A stretch of 5,756 nucleotides of DNA from DAOUGC01 sp034429695 (GTDB lineage: Bacteria; Chloroflexota; Anaerolineae; Anaerolineales; Anaerolineaceae). This document shows positions 1 through 5,756 of this stretch, piece by piece; position 1 is the first letter of the stretch, and each line of letters opens with the position of its first letter. The DNA is taken from assembly GCA_034429695.1 (NCBI GenBank), contig DAOUGC010000005.1:1-5756 (forward strand), in the 5' to 3' direction. The position numbers and the translations under genes are program-made. The notes beneath the pieces were generated by a model. It made no database searches and had not been told where the DNA came from. It saw only the letters and a list, made by a program, of their open reading frames with translations.

Positions 1-37
1 TCACTCAATTTCAGATCCCAACACACGATTTGCCCCT

Positions 38-1786
38 ATGATCGTATCAAAGCCGGGGAGAACGTTCACACTCATCCTGGCAGGATCCCTGTCACTCTTT
101 GCTATCCTGCTCGCCGGTGACCAGCCCATGATGAAGCATCCTGCACTGGCGGTCAGCGCATGGCTGGGGTCCATTGTCCTTGTGGTATGGGCCGCCCTGG
201 CTTCGATGGCGCATGCCGGAAAGCCAGGAATCAAGCTTCAAAACCTGTTTCCGGTGCTTTTTGTGATCTTAATCGGCATCATGATCCGCTTTTACCAGAT
301 CAACCGGTGGCCGGTGCAGGTCACCGGAGACGAAGCCCGTTTTGCGTTGATTGGTATGGATGCACTGGCGGGCAGGGTGAACAATATCTTCATTCTATCC
401 GCAAACAAATATCCCTTGTCGTTTTCGCTTCTTCAGGCGCTCTCTGTTTCCATTTTTGGTCAAACCGATCTTGCCATTCGCTTCTTTCCTGCCCTGCTCG
501 GCGGGTTGACGGTTGGGGTTGTCCATATGCTGGCATCAAAACTGTTTGACCGCTGGACTGCCTTCATTGCCGCATTGCTCATGGCCGGACAGCACGTTCA
601 CCTGCATTTCTCCCGCATGGGGTTGAATAACATCGTGGACGCGTTAATGTTCCCACTGGTTGTCAATGTACTCCTGACTGCCTGCAAGAACAATCGCCGT
701 TCTGCCTGGGTAATGACCGGCTTGCTGCTGGGCGCCTCCCAGTATTTCTACTTAAGCGCCAAATTCCTCGTGGTCCTGGTGGTGGGCTGGTCAATCCTTT
801 GGATCGTGCTAAATCCAAGTGATAAGAAACAAAAATGGTTTAACCTGCTGTGGATGCTGCTTGCCGCATTCACGGTATATGCCCCTTTACTGGTGTACAC
901 CGTTTCACATGCCGGAGACTTTCTGGTCCTGTTATCGCGGGTACGCCCCTCACCCGAGGTCTACCAGTACCAGATCCAGCTCGAGGGGGGTAATGTCATG
1001 ATGTTCTGGTTGAAGAAACTCTGGACGGCAGCCATGGGATTCACCTCCACCCCGTTGTTGAACTGGTACTGGCCTGATGTCCCATTGATGCGTTTCCCTT
1101 CCGCCATTTTCTTCATGATCGGTGTCACCAGTCTCATCTCCCCTCGCTTTTCCAGACAAGCTGGGTTTCTCTTCATATGGCTGGCAGGTTTCATTATTAT
1201 CGGGGCGTTGAGTGACAATACCCCTGCCGCACAGCGTTACCTGGCAGCCACACCGGCAGCGGCCATCCTGATTGCCAAAGGCATTCTTCACATGCGTGAT
1301 CTCTTTCTAAGGGTTTCGTTCATGCATATGCCTGCCAGGTCCACCCGGATGACGATTGTTGTGCTTATTCTGTCCGGTGTGCTGATGCTGGATGATGCCC
1401 TTTTTTACTTTAAAGACTATTCCCCCAAAAGTATTTATATTGACAGCCACAATGCCGCGCTCAATCAACTGGGAATCGAATTACAGGCTGCTCCAGCGGA
1501 ATGCAGCATATACTTTATGGGGGATGAGACTCACCAGATAAAAACCATCCCGCAGATCGAGTACTATCTGCGGGACAGGGAAAATGTATACGATATACCC
1601 CACCAACCTGTGAATTCGATTTTTATATCGTCAAATAGAGGTTGCGTCTGGTGGGCAGTACTGGAAAACGCAGGTTTAAACCCAGCAACTCAGGCTGCAC
1701 TGGAGATTCATTGTGGTGAAATTCAATCCGTACGGATGTTCTCCGGTGAGGTGGTGGCAAACATCTACCGTTTTAACTCGCCATGA
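38..1786 (+). CDS. GT-C / GT39-family (PMT/ArnT-like) membrane glycosyltransferase
   Basis: Probable integral-membrane glycosyltransferase that would transfer a sugar from a lipid-linked donor to an acceptor on the outer face of the membrane; donor and acceptor cannot be read from the sequence. About 12-13 hydrophobic segments are visible, near residues 9-27, 38-57, 70-86, 129-141, 148-167, 174-184, 199-217, 223-259 (two), 267-290, 353-369, 374-390, 402-417 and 438-453. A soluble tail follows (about 463-582). Family marks are the acidic motif GDEAR (97-101) in the first external loop, where GT-C enzymes carry their catalytic Asp/Glu, then RFFPALLGG (148-156), HLHFSRMG (188-195) and QRYLAATPA (399-407). 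The ATG at 38 has no Shine-Dalgarno sequence, and the frame is open without a stop to base 2, so the protein may begin upstream of the window. Met31/Met32 (base 128), with GGTGA seven bases upstream, is another possible start but would lose the first helix. The gene converges on mreB with a one-base gap. Family is likely; specificity is unknown. Confidence 0.85.
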   Translation: MIVSKPGRTFTLILAGSLSLFAILLAGDQPMMKHPALAVSAWLGSIVLVVWAALASMAHAGKPGIKLQNLFPVLFVILIGIMIRFYQINRWPVQVTGDEARFALIGMDALAGRVNNIFILSANKYPLSFSLLQALSVSIFGQTDLAIRFFPALLGGLTVGVVHMLASKLFDRWTAFIAALLMAGQHVHLHFSRMGLNNIVDALMFPLVVNVLLTACKNNRRSAWVMTGLLLGASQYFYLSAKFLVVLVVGWSILWIVLNPSDKKQKWFNLLWMLLAAFTVYAPLLVYTVSHAGDFLVLLSRVRPSPEVYQYQIQLEGGNVMMFWLKKLWTAAMGFTSTPLLNWYWPDVPLMRFPSAIFFMIGVTSLISPRFSRQAGFLFIWLAGFIIIGALSDNTPAAQRYLAATPAAAILIAKGILHMRDLFLRVSFMHMPARSTRMTIVVLILSGVLMLDDALFYFKDYSPKSIYIDSHNAALNQLGIELQAAPAECSIYFMGDETHQIKTIPQIEYYLRDRENVYDIPHQPVNSIFISSNRGCVWWAVLENAGLNPATQAALEIHCGEIQSVRMFSGEVVANIYRFNSP

Positions 1787-1787
1787 A

Positions 1788-2795
1788 TCAAGCGGGGATC
1801 AGGCTGCGGCGTAAAATTTCACGCATGGCGAGCGCCCGGGTGGCTCCAAGGGCTGTACAGGTGGTGGGATCATCCACCAGGTAAGCCGGAATACCAAGTG
1901 CGCGGGTAAGATATTTGTCAATGCCGCGCAATAACGACCCACCTCCGCACAGAGCCACGCCACGGTCAATAATATCGGAAATCAATTCCGGCGGCGTCTT
2001 TTCCAACACCCTGCGGGTGGTGTTGACAATCTCGGTCAAAGGGTCCTGCAGGGCTTCAACAATATCATCCGTGGTCAGGTTGACCGGACGTGGAAGGCCG
2101 GAAACCTGATCCTGCCCCTGCACTTCCATCATCTGCTGTTGATCCTGTGGCACAGCCGCACCAATACGCAGTTTTAGCTGTTCAGCAGTGGGTTGCCCAA
2201 TGATCACGCCGTACTTCTTGCGCACATAGCCAATGATGGCTTCGTCCATCTTCAAACCGCCTGTCCGGCTGGATTCCGCCGAAACAATGCCGTTCATTGC
2301 CAGCACTGCCGCCTGCGAAGTCCCACCCCCAATGCACAGGATCATGTTGCCGCTTGGGGTCGAAATGGGTAAATCCACGCCAATTGCCGCAGCCAGTGGT
2401 TGCTGGATCAGGTAGACCTCACGGCTTCCGGCGCCCAGGCCGGCTTCGTGCACGGCGCGGCTTTCCACGCTCGTTACGCCATAAGGCACAGTGATCATTA
2501 TCCTCGGGCGAAAAACCAGCATGGGTCCCGAAATACGCTTGATCAACACCCCCAAAAATTTTTCGGTGATTTCATATTCAGCGATGACGCCGTTCTGTAA
2601 AGGACGCAGAACCTCAATGCTATCCGGTACACGCCCGTACATATCCCTGGCAGCCTGCCCCCATTCAACCATTTTTTGTTCCTGCACCAAAATGGCAACA
2701 ACCGTGGGTTCCTGCAGCAGGATTTGGTTTCCTTCTGCGACCACCGTGTTCATGGTGCCCAAATCGATTCCAAGTTCACGTGAAAAGACAGGCAT
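1788..2795 (-). CDS. mreB: MreB-like actin homologue with altered catalytic residues
   Basis: Bacterial actin of the MreB family, which polymerises under the inner membrane and directs the wall elongation machinery. At 335 aa it has the usual family length and aligns end to end. Visible landmarks are phosphate-1 GIDLGTMNT (9-17), RPLQNGVIAEYE (64-75), GAGSREVYLI (121-130), phosphate-2 IGGGTS (155-160), DDIVEALQDPL (243-253), and the adenosine-side CGGGSLLRGID (283-293). Two catalytic positions differ. The usual IEEPMAAAIG reads IQQPLAAAIG (130-139), and the usual VVDIGGGTTE reads ILCIGGGTSQ (152-161). By alignment E. coli E143 and D165 become Gln132 and Cys154. The usual GGDxFDEAI also reads GGLKMDEAI (179-187). 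ATP hydrolysis is therefore probably weak or absent, while binding and filament formation may persist. The start is supported by AGGAAGGA seven bases upstream. No mreC or mreD adjoins it. It lies 182 nt after atpC and ends one base from the convergent glycosyltransferase. Fold assignment is firm; being a canonical working MreB is doubtful. Confidence 0.93.
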   Translation of the reverse strand: MPVFSRELGIDLGTMNTVVAEGNQILLQEPTVVAILVQEQKMVEWGQAARDMYGRVPDSIEVLRPLQNGVIAEYEITEKFLGVLIKRISGPMLVFRPRIMITVPYGVTSVESRAVHEAGLGAGSREVYLIQQPLAAAIGVDLPISTPSGNMILCIGGGTSQAAVLAMNGIVSAESSRTGGLKMDEAIIGYVRKKYGVIIGQPTAEQLKLRIGAAVPQDQQQMMEVQGQDQVSGLPRPVNLTTDDIVEALQDPLTEIVNTTRRVLEKTPPELISDIIDRGVALCGGGSLLRGIDKYLTRALGIPAYLVDDPTTCTALGATRALAMREILRRSLIPA

Positions 2796-2802
2796 TGCTC
2801 GG

Positions 2803-2810
2803 TCCTTCCT
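2803..2810 (-). promoter_or_regulatory. Shine-Dalgarno sequence of mreB
   Basis: On the minus strand AGGAAGGA lies seven bases before the ATG at 2795. It is a strong ribosome binding site and supports this start, which gives only eight residues before the phosphate-1 motif begins. The encoded protein therefore lacks the longer N-terminal amphipathic helix of E. coli-type MreB. Confidence 0.75.
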
Positions 2811-2848
2811 GTGTCGTTTTTTGTGATGATATGGTCTGATTCACATTA

Positions 2849-2895
2849 CAGAGTACGCACTCATGAAGCCAATTCCTTCACAGCCGCGTACTCTG
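2849..2895. repeat. Inverted repeat / hairpin between atpC and mreB
   Basis: Perfect 10-base arms CAGAGTACGC (2849-2858) and GCGTACTCTG (2886-2895) enclose a second 5-base stem TGAAG (2864-2868) / CTTCA (2876-2880) with a 7-base loop. The two stems are separated by a symmetric 5+5 internal loop. As RNA this would fold into a 47-nt two-tier hairpin in the mreB leader or the atp operon 3' end. There is no T-tract on either side in either direction, so it does not fit a Rho-independent terminator. It could be an mRNA 3'-end or processing structure, a protein-binding dyad, or a dispersed palindromic repeat; the window cannot decide. Confidence 0.7.
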
Positions 2896-2977
2896 CGTTG
2901 CCTTGATGCAGACAAGTATAACCGATAATCCTGCTACGGTGTTTTCTTTTCTGTAGGGTCTCCCGCCACTTCACCCA

Positions 2978-3400
2978 CTATCCGCGCCTTCCCTGACGAT
3001 ATCGCCTGACGGCATCAATGCGCATGTTGGAACGCCGCAAAGCCGCCTGGATTGAGAGGTATTCATCGGTATCCTGTGGTACACCTTTTGCCAGAATCTC
3101 TTCCGCCCGGTTGCGGGCTGCCTGGGCACGTTGCTCATCGATCTCAGCCACGTTCTCAGCAGAATCGGCAAGCACAGTCACCTGATCTGGCTGTACTTCG
3201 GCGACACCCCCCGATACTGTGAAATACTCCTCACCGTGTTTGGTGCGAACAGTGATGATACCGTACTGCAACACGGTTAATACAGGAGAATGGTTTGGTA
3301 GAATACCCATCACGCCGTTGGCGCCGGGCAGCACCACAATATCCACATCACCCTGATAAACCATTCGGTCTTGTGAAACAATCTCACAACGGATCGGCAT
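2978..3400 (-). CDS. atpC: F-type ATP synthase epsilon subunit
   Basis: Central-stalk subunit of the F1 sector, binding gamma and the c-ring and able to inhibit ATP hydrolysis through its C-terminal helices. At 140 aa it is of normal length. The N-terminal beta-sandwich shows LPGANGVMGILPNHSPVLT (24-42) and SGGVAEV (63-69) with VTVLADSAE (74-82), all family signatures. The C-terminal helical hairpin (about 87-135) begins with IDEQRA (87-92), an exact match to the I(L)DxxRA motif that in Bacillus PS3 epsilon forms part of an ATP-binding site, and it ends in the Arg-rich LRRSNMRIDAVRRYR (121-135). The ATG at 3400 has TAAGGAG five bases upstream, overlapping the atpD stop codon, so translation is probably coupled to atpD. 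It is the last gene of the atp cluster; 182 nt separate it from mreB. Confidence 0.97.
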   Translation of the reverse strand: MPIRCEIVSQDRMVYQGDVDIVVLPGANGVMGILPNHSPVLTVLQYGIITVRTKHGEEYFTVSGGVAEVQPDQVTVLADSAENVAEIDEQRAQAARNRAEEILAKGVPQDTDEYLSIQAALRRSNMRIDAVRRYRQGRRG

Positions 3401-3405
3401 GTCCG

Positions 3406-3412
3406 CTCCTTA
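3406..3412 (-). promoter_or_regulatory. Shine-Dalgarno sequence of atpC overlapping atpD stop
   Basis: The minus-strand sequence TAAGGAG contains the TAA stop codon of atpD (3410-3412) and lies five bases from the atpC ATG. A ribosome ending atpD would sit directly on the atpC initiation site, which suggests translational coupling. Confidence 0.8.
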
Positions 3413-4804
3413 AGCCAGTTCGCGGGCTTTTTCAACCGCCTCTTCTATGGAACCGACCATCATGAAAGCCTGCTCAGGGATGGCATCGTGACGGCCTTCC
3501 AAAATCTCGCGGAAACCGCGGATCGTATCGCGCAGTGACACATACCGACCCGGGATGCCGGTGAATTGTTCAGCCACGGCAAATGGTTGGGAGAAGAAGC
3601 GTTCCACCTTGCGTGCGCGGGAGACAATTAGTTTGTCATCTTCCGACAGTTCATCAATTCCAAGAATGGCGATGATATCCTGCAGATCTTTGTAACGCTG
3701 CAGCACCCGTTGAACCTCGCGCGCGGTGTTGTAATGCTCGGGCCCCACAATTTCAGGATCCAGAATGCGCGATGTGGACGCCAGCGGATCAACGGCAGGA
3801 TAAATGCCTTTTTCCACAATCGAGCGTTCCAGCGCAATGGTGGCATCCAGGTGGGCAAAAGTCGCAACAGGCGCAGGGTCTGAATAATCATCAGCCGGAA
3901 CGTACACCGCCTGCAGCGAGGTAATGGACCCATTACGGGTGGAAGTAATGCGTTCCTGCATTTCACCCATCTCGCTTGCCAGGGTGGGTTGATACCCCAC
4001 AGCGCTGGGCATGCGTCCCAGAATGGCTGACACCTCGGAGCCGGACATCACAAAGCGGAAGATGTTGTCAATGAACAACAACACATCCCGCCCTTCATCG
4101 CGGAAATATTCAGCCATGGTCAGGCCGGTCAATGCCACCCGCAGGCGAACACCGGGCGGCTCATTCATTTGCCCAAATACCATGGCCACTTTGTCAATAA
4201 CTCCGGATTCTTTCATATCATTCCACAGGTCATTGCCTTCGCGTGAACGCTCACCAACACCGGCAAAGACCGAGAACCCTTTATGCACAGTGGCAAAGGT
4301 ACGGATCAGCTCCTGAATGATCACGGTCTTGCCGGTACCAGCACCGCCAAAAATACCGGTCTTTCCGCCGCGCGTGAATGGCGCGATCAGGTCAATCACC
4401 TTGATTCCCGTTTCAATTAATTCTGGCCGGGTAATTTGATCCTCGAAAGAAGGCGCTTCGGCATGGATGGGGTAGAAATCCGCAGCCTGTACAGGTCCAC
4501 GTTCATCAATCGGCTCACCCAGCACGTTAAATACACGCCCCAGTGTGGAGGGCCCCACCGGAACCATAATAGGATTGCCCGTGGCGACTGCTTTCATACC
4601 CCGTTGCAGGCCATCGGTGCTGGCCATGGCAAGGCAACGTACCTGGTCGTGGCCCAAATGCTGCTGCACTTCCAAAACCATGCGTTCACCATTACTGGAT
4701 AATTCAACCGCTTCAAACAAGGAGGGCAGATCCCCTGCTGGGAATTGCACATCCAATACCGGACCCAAAATTTGAACAACTTTTCCTTCGATTTGTCTGG
4801 CCAT
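3410..4804 (-). CDS. atpD: F-type ATP synthase beta subunit
   Basis: Catalytic subunit of F1, making ATP from ADP and phosphate at the alpha/beta interfaces. With the ATG at 4804 the protein is 464 aa, normal for the family, and begins MARQIEGKVVQILGPVLDV. An in-frame TTG at 4816 would add four residues but lies inside the Shine-Dalgarno sequence, so it is rejected. Landmarks in this numbering are the P-loop GGAGTGKT (153-160), the catalytic Glu185 in GERSREGND, Walker B LLFIDN ending near 247, PSAVGYQPTLASEMG (266-280), VPADDYSDPAP (302-312), and the lever motif DELSEDD (384-390), usually DELSEED. Several core positions vary from the common sequence: GAGVGKT is GAGTGKT, GERTREG is GERSREG, and FRFTQAG is FRFVMSG. 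The essential Lys, Glu, Arg and Asp residues are all present, so the enzyme should be active. It sits between atpG (21-nt gap) and atpC (9-nt gap). Confidence 0.98.
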   Translation of the reverse strand: MARQIEGKVVQILGPVLDVQFPAGDLPSLFEAVELSSNGERMVLEVQQHLGHDQVRCLAMASTDGLQRGMKAVATGNPIMVPVGPSTLGRVFNVLGEPIDERGPVQAADFYPIHAEAPSFEDQITRPELIETGIKVIDLIAPFTRGGKTGIFGGAGTGKTVIIQELIRTFATVHKGFSVFAGVGERSREGNDLWNDMKESGVIDKVAMVFGQMNEPPGVRLRVALTGLTMAEYFRDEGRDVLLFIDNIFRFVMSGSEVSAILGRMPSAVGYQPTLASEMGEMQERITSTRNGSITSLQAVYVPADDYSDPAPVATFAHLDATIALERSIVEKGIYPAVDPLASTSRILDPEIVGPEHYNTAREVQRVLQRYKDLQDIIAILGIDELSEDDKLIVSRARKVERFFSQPFAVAEQFTGIPGRYVSLRDTIRGFREILEGRHDAIPEQAFMMVGSIEEAVEKARELA

Positions 4805-4810
4805 GAGGTT

Positions 4811-4814
4811 CTCC
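4811..4814 (-). promoter_or_regulatory. Shine-Dalgarno core that fixes the atpD start
   Basis: GGAG on the minus strand lies six bases before the ATG at 4804. The alternative TTG start (4816-4814) overlaps this GGAG and has no ribosome binding site of its own. This favours the ATG, which also gives the family-typical N-terminus MARQIEG. Confidence 0.75.
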
Positions 4815-4825
4815 AAAATGGCTGA

Positions 4826-5704
4826 TTATTCAGATCTCTGGGCGTTTGCCCCACCGACGATATCCAGCATTTCATTCGTGATCAACTGCTGGCGTGCCTT
4901 GTTGTACTGAATTTGCAATCCCGAAAGCAATTCCAGCGCATTGTCCGTGGCATTCCGCATGGCAACCATGCGGGCGGCATGTTCACTGGCCTGCGATGAC
5001 AGAATGGCTTGATATACCTGAATGGCAGTGAAACGCGATATGATTTCGCCCAACAACTCGGTGGCATCCGGTTCATAAGTGAAGACGCCGTGGGTTTCGT
5101 GATGCGGCACCGTGGAACCATCCAGATCAACCTGGAAAGGCAGCAATTTGCGCACCACTGTGGATTGATGCGCCATGCTTTCGAAGCGGGTGTACGCCAT
5201 GTACACTTCGTCAAACTCGCCGGAAAGAAAATCATCAACCAACAACCGTCCGATGGGAGACACATCCAAAAATGACGGTGGGGATGGTAGATTTGAAAAT
5301 TCGGCGATTACCTTCAACCTGCGGCGCAGCAGAAGATCACGTCCTTTGCGCCCCACCGTGATATAGGCAACCGGTTTCTCCAAACTGCCGAAGCTTTCCA
5401 GCGTTGCGCGAAGCACATTCATGTTATAAGCGCCGGCCAGGCCGCGATCGCCGCTGATCATCAGGACCAGGATGTTCTTAACCTCATCCCGATCCCGCAA
5501 CAAGGGATGAAGGTTCTCATGCCCGGGTTGACGCGCAAGATGCAACAACACCTTCCATGCCTTCTCGGCATACGGTGTGGTTGCAGCGGTGGCCTGCGTG
5601 GCTCGGCGCACTTTGGAAGCACTGCCCGTCTCCAGGGCTTTGGTCACCTGGGTGATATTCTTGACACTCCGGATACGGAGCCGCATTTCTCTGGTGGATG
5701 CCAT
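4826..5704 (-). CDS. atpG: F-type ATP synthase gamma subunit
   Basis: Rotor shaft of F1, turning inside the alpha3beta3 ring and linking it to epsilon and the c-ring. At 292 aa it is of usual length. The N-terminal helix MASTREMRLRIRSVKNITQV and the C-terminal stretch with AMRNATDNALELLSGLQ and YNKARQQLITNEMLDIVGGA are the most conserved parts of the family and form the coiled-coil shaft. The middle carries ISGDRGLAGAYN, corresponding to the common SDRGLCGGFN. The segment after KAL reads ETGSASKVRRA, where many gammas have a version of MVAASKMRRA, so Gly replaces a usual hydrophobic shaft residue. The ATG at 5704 has only a weak GGGG-type ribosome binding site four bases upstream and follows the atpA stop by 16 nt. 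The gene ends 21 nt before atpD. Identification is certain. Confidence 0.97.
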   Translation of the reverse strand: MASTREMRLRIRSVKNITQVTKALETGSASKVRRATQATAATTPYAEKAWKVLLHLARQPGHENLHPLLRDRDEVKNILVLMISGDRGLAGAYNMNVLRATLESFGSLEKPVAYITVGRKGRDLLLRRRLKVIAEFSNLPSPPSFLDVSPIGRLLVDDFLSGEFDEVYMAYTRFESMAHQSTVVRKLLPFQVDLDGSTVPHHETHGVFTYEPDATELLGEIISRFTAIQVYQAILSSQASEHAARMVAMRNATDNALELLSGLQIQYNKARQQLITNEMLDIVGGANAQRSE

Positions 5705-5720
5705 GATACCCCGCTACCGA

Positions 5721-5756
5721 TCAGCCGGCCTGGGCAGGTTTCCAGGTATTGTTAAA
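5721..5756 (-). CDS. atpA: F-type ATP synthase alpha subunit, C-terminal end only
   Basis: Read on the minus strand from the right edge, the sequence gives FNNTWKPAQAG followed by a TGA stop, ending 16 nt before the atpG start. Only 11 residues are inside the window, so the call rests mainly on position: atpA precedes atpG in nearly all bacterial atp operons, and many alpha subunits end in a similar FxxTW-type tail. The rest of the gene lies beyond the window. Confidence 0.75.
   Translation of the reverse strand, partial: FNNTWKPAQAG

Larger units (their letters stand above)
2796..2977. other. atpC-mreB intergenic region
   Basis: This 182-base gap is the only sizeable non-coding stretch in the window. 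It holds the mreB ribosome binding site, a long inverted repeat (2849-2895) and no convincing ORF. No intrinsic terminator for the atp operon is visible: a weak GGGAGACCC mini-hairpin just after the atpC stop is followed by A-rich rather than T-rich sequence. A possible -10 box TATACT (2915-2920, minus strand) has no recognisable -35 partner, so a promoter for mreB is plausible but not shown. Read-through from the atp operon remains possible. Confidence 0.6.

Noticed and set aside
1..234. Complete minus-strand ORF of 77 codons opposite the start of the glycosyltransferase.
   Set aside because: Its product shows no family motif or membrane pattern, and it lies fully antisense to a convincing coding frame. 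It is best read as a shadow ORF.
950..1291. Minus-strand ORF of 113 codons inside the glycosyltransferase.
   Set aside because: The product is low in hydrophobic order and rich in Gly, Glu and Arg with no recognisable motif, and the + strand frame here encodes a coherent membrane protein.
2822..2845. TGTGA and TCACA half-sites resembling a CRP-type operator upstream of mreB.
   Set aside because: The half-sites are separated by 14 bases rather than the 6 expected for CRP, and the inner bases are not symmetric.
2915..2920. TATACT on the minus strand as a -10 box for mreB.
   Set aside because: No hexamer resembling TTGACA is found 16-18 bases upstream, so the promoter call would rest on one six-base match.
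2948..2977. Possible intrinsic terminator just after atpC (GGGAGACCC).
   Set aside because: The stem is only three base pairs and is followed on the minus strand by A-rich sequence, not a T-tract.
4011..4316. Plus-strand ORFs opposite atpD and atpG (such as 4011-4316, 4436-4702 and 5009-5275).
   Set aside because: They are antisense to highly conserved ATP synthase genes and have no domain signal. Long antisense frames are common opposite GC-biased coding sequence.
4805..4816. Upstream TTG start adding four residues to the beta subunit.
   Set aside because: The TTG overlaps the GGAG ribosome binding site of the ATG at 4804, and the family N-terminus matches the ATG start.

Overview
The window looks like bacterial chromosome, probably from a Chloroflexota (Anaerolineae-like) organism. 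That assignment rests on the style of the F1-ATPase subunits and the MreB, and on the presence of a large multi-membrane-span glycosyltransferase. It is a judgement from remembered family features, not a database match. Coding density is very high. No RNA genes, insertion sequences or CRISPR arrays are visible.

Layout. On the + strand, 38-1786 encodes a membrane glycosyltransferase of the GT-C/GT39 (PMT/ArnT-like) type. Its reading frame stays open to the left edge, so its true start may lie outside the window. Everything else is on the - strand. Reading from the right edge, these are the last 11 codons of atpA (5756-5721), atpG (gamma, 5704-4826), atpD (beta, 4804-3410) and atpC (epsilon, 3400-2978). 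A 182-nt intergenic stretch with a clear inverted repeat follows, then a monocistronic mreB-like gene (2795-1788). That gene ends one base from the stop codon of the convergent glycosyltransferase.

How the genes work together. atpA-atpG-atpD-atpC is the classic distal half of an F-type ATP synthase operon. The intergenic gaps are 16, 21 and 9 nt, and the atpC Shine-Dalgarno sequence overlaps the atpD stop codon, which favours coupled translation. Epsilon carries an I(L)DxxRA motif, known in other bacteria as part of a nucleotide-sensing site. MreB and the glycosyltransferase both point to the cell envelope, but nothing in the sequence links them beyond adjacency.

The most notable observation is the MreB-like protein. 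It keeps the actin/MreB fold signatures, but the positions matching the E. coli MreB catalytic residues E143 and D165 are Gln132 and Cys154. This suggests a slow or inactive ATPase, possibly a specialised paralogue. The second is the 10-bp perfect inverted repeat with a nested 5-bp stem between atpC and mreB, which has no U-tract and no obvious role. I see no evidence for a wholly new multi-gene system here.
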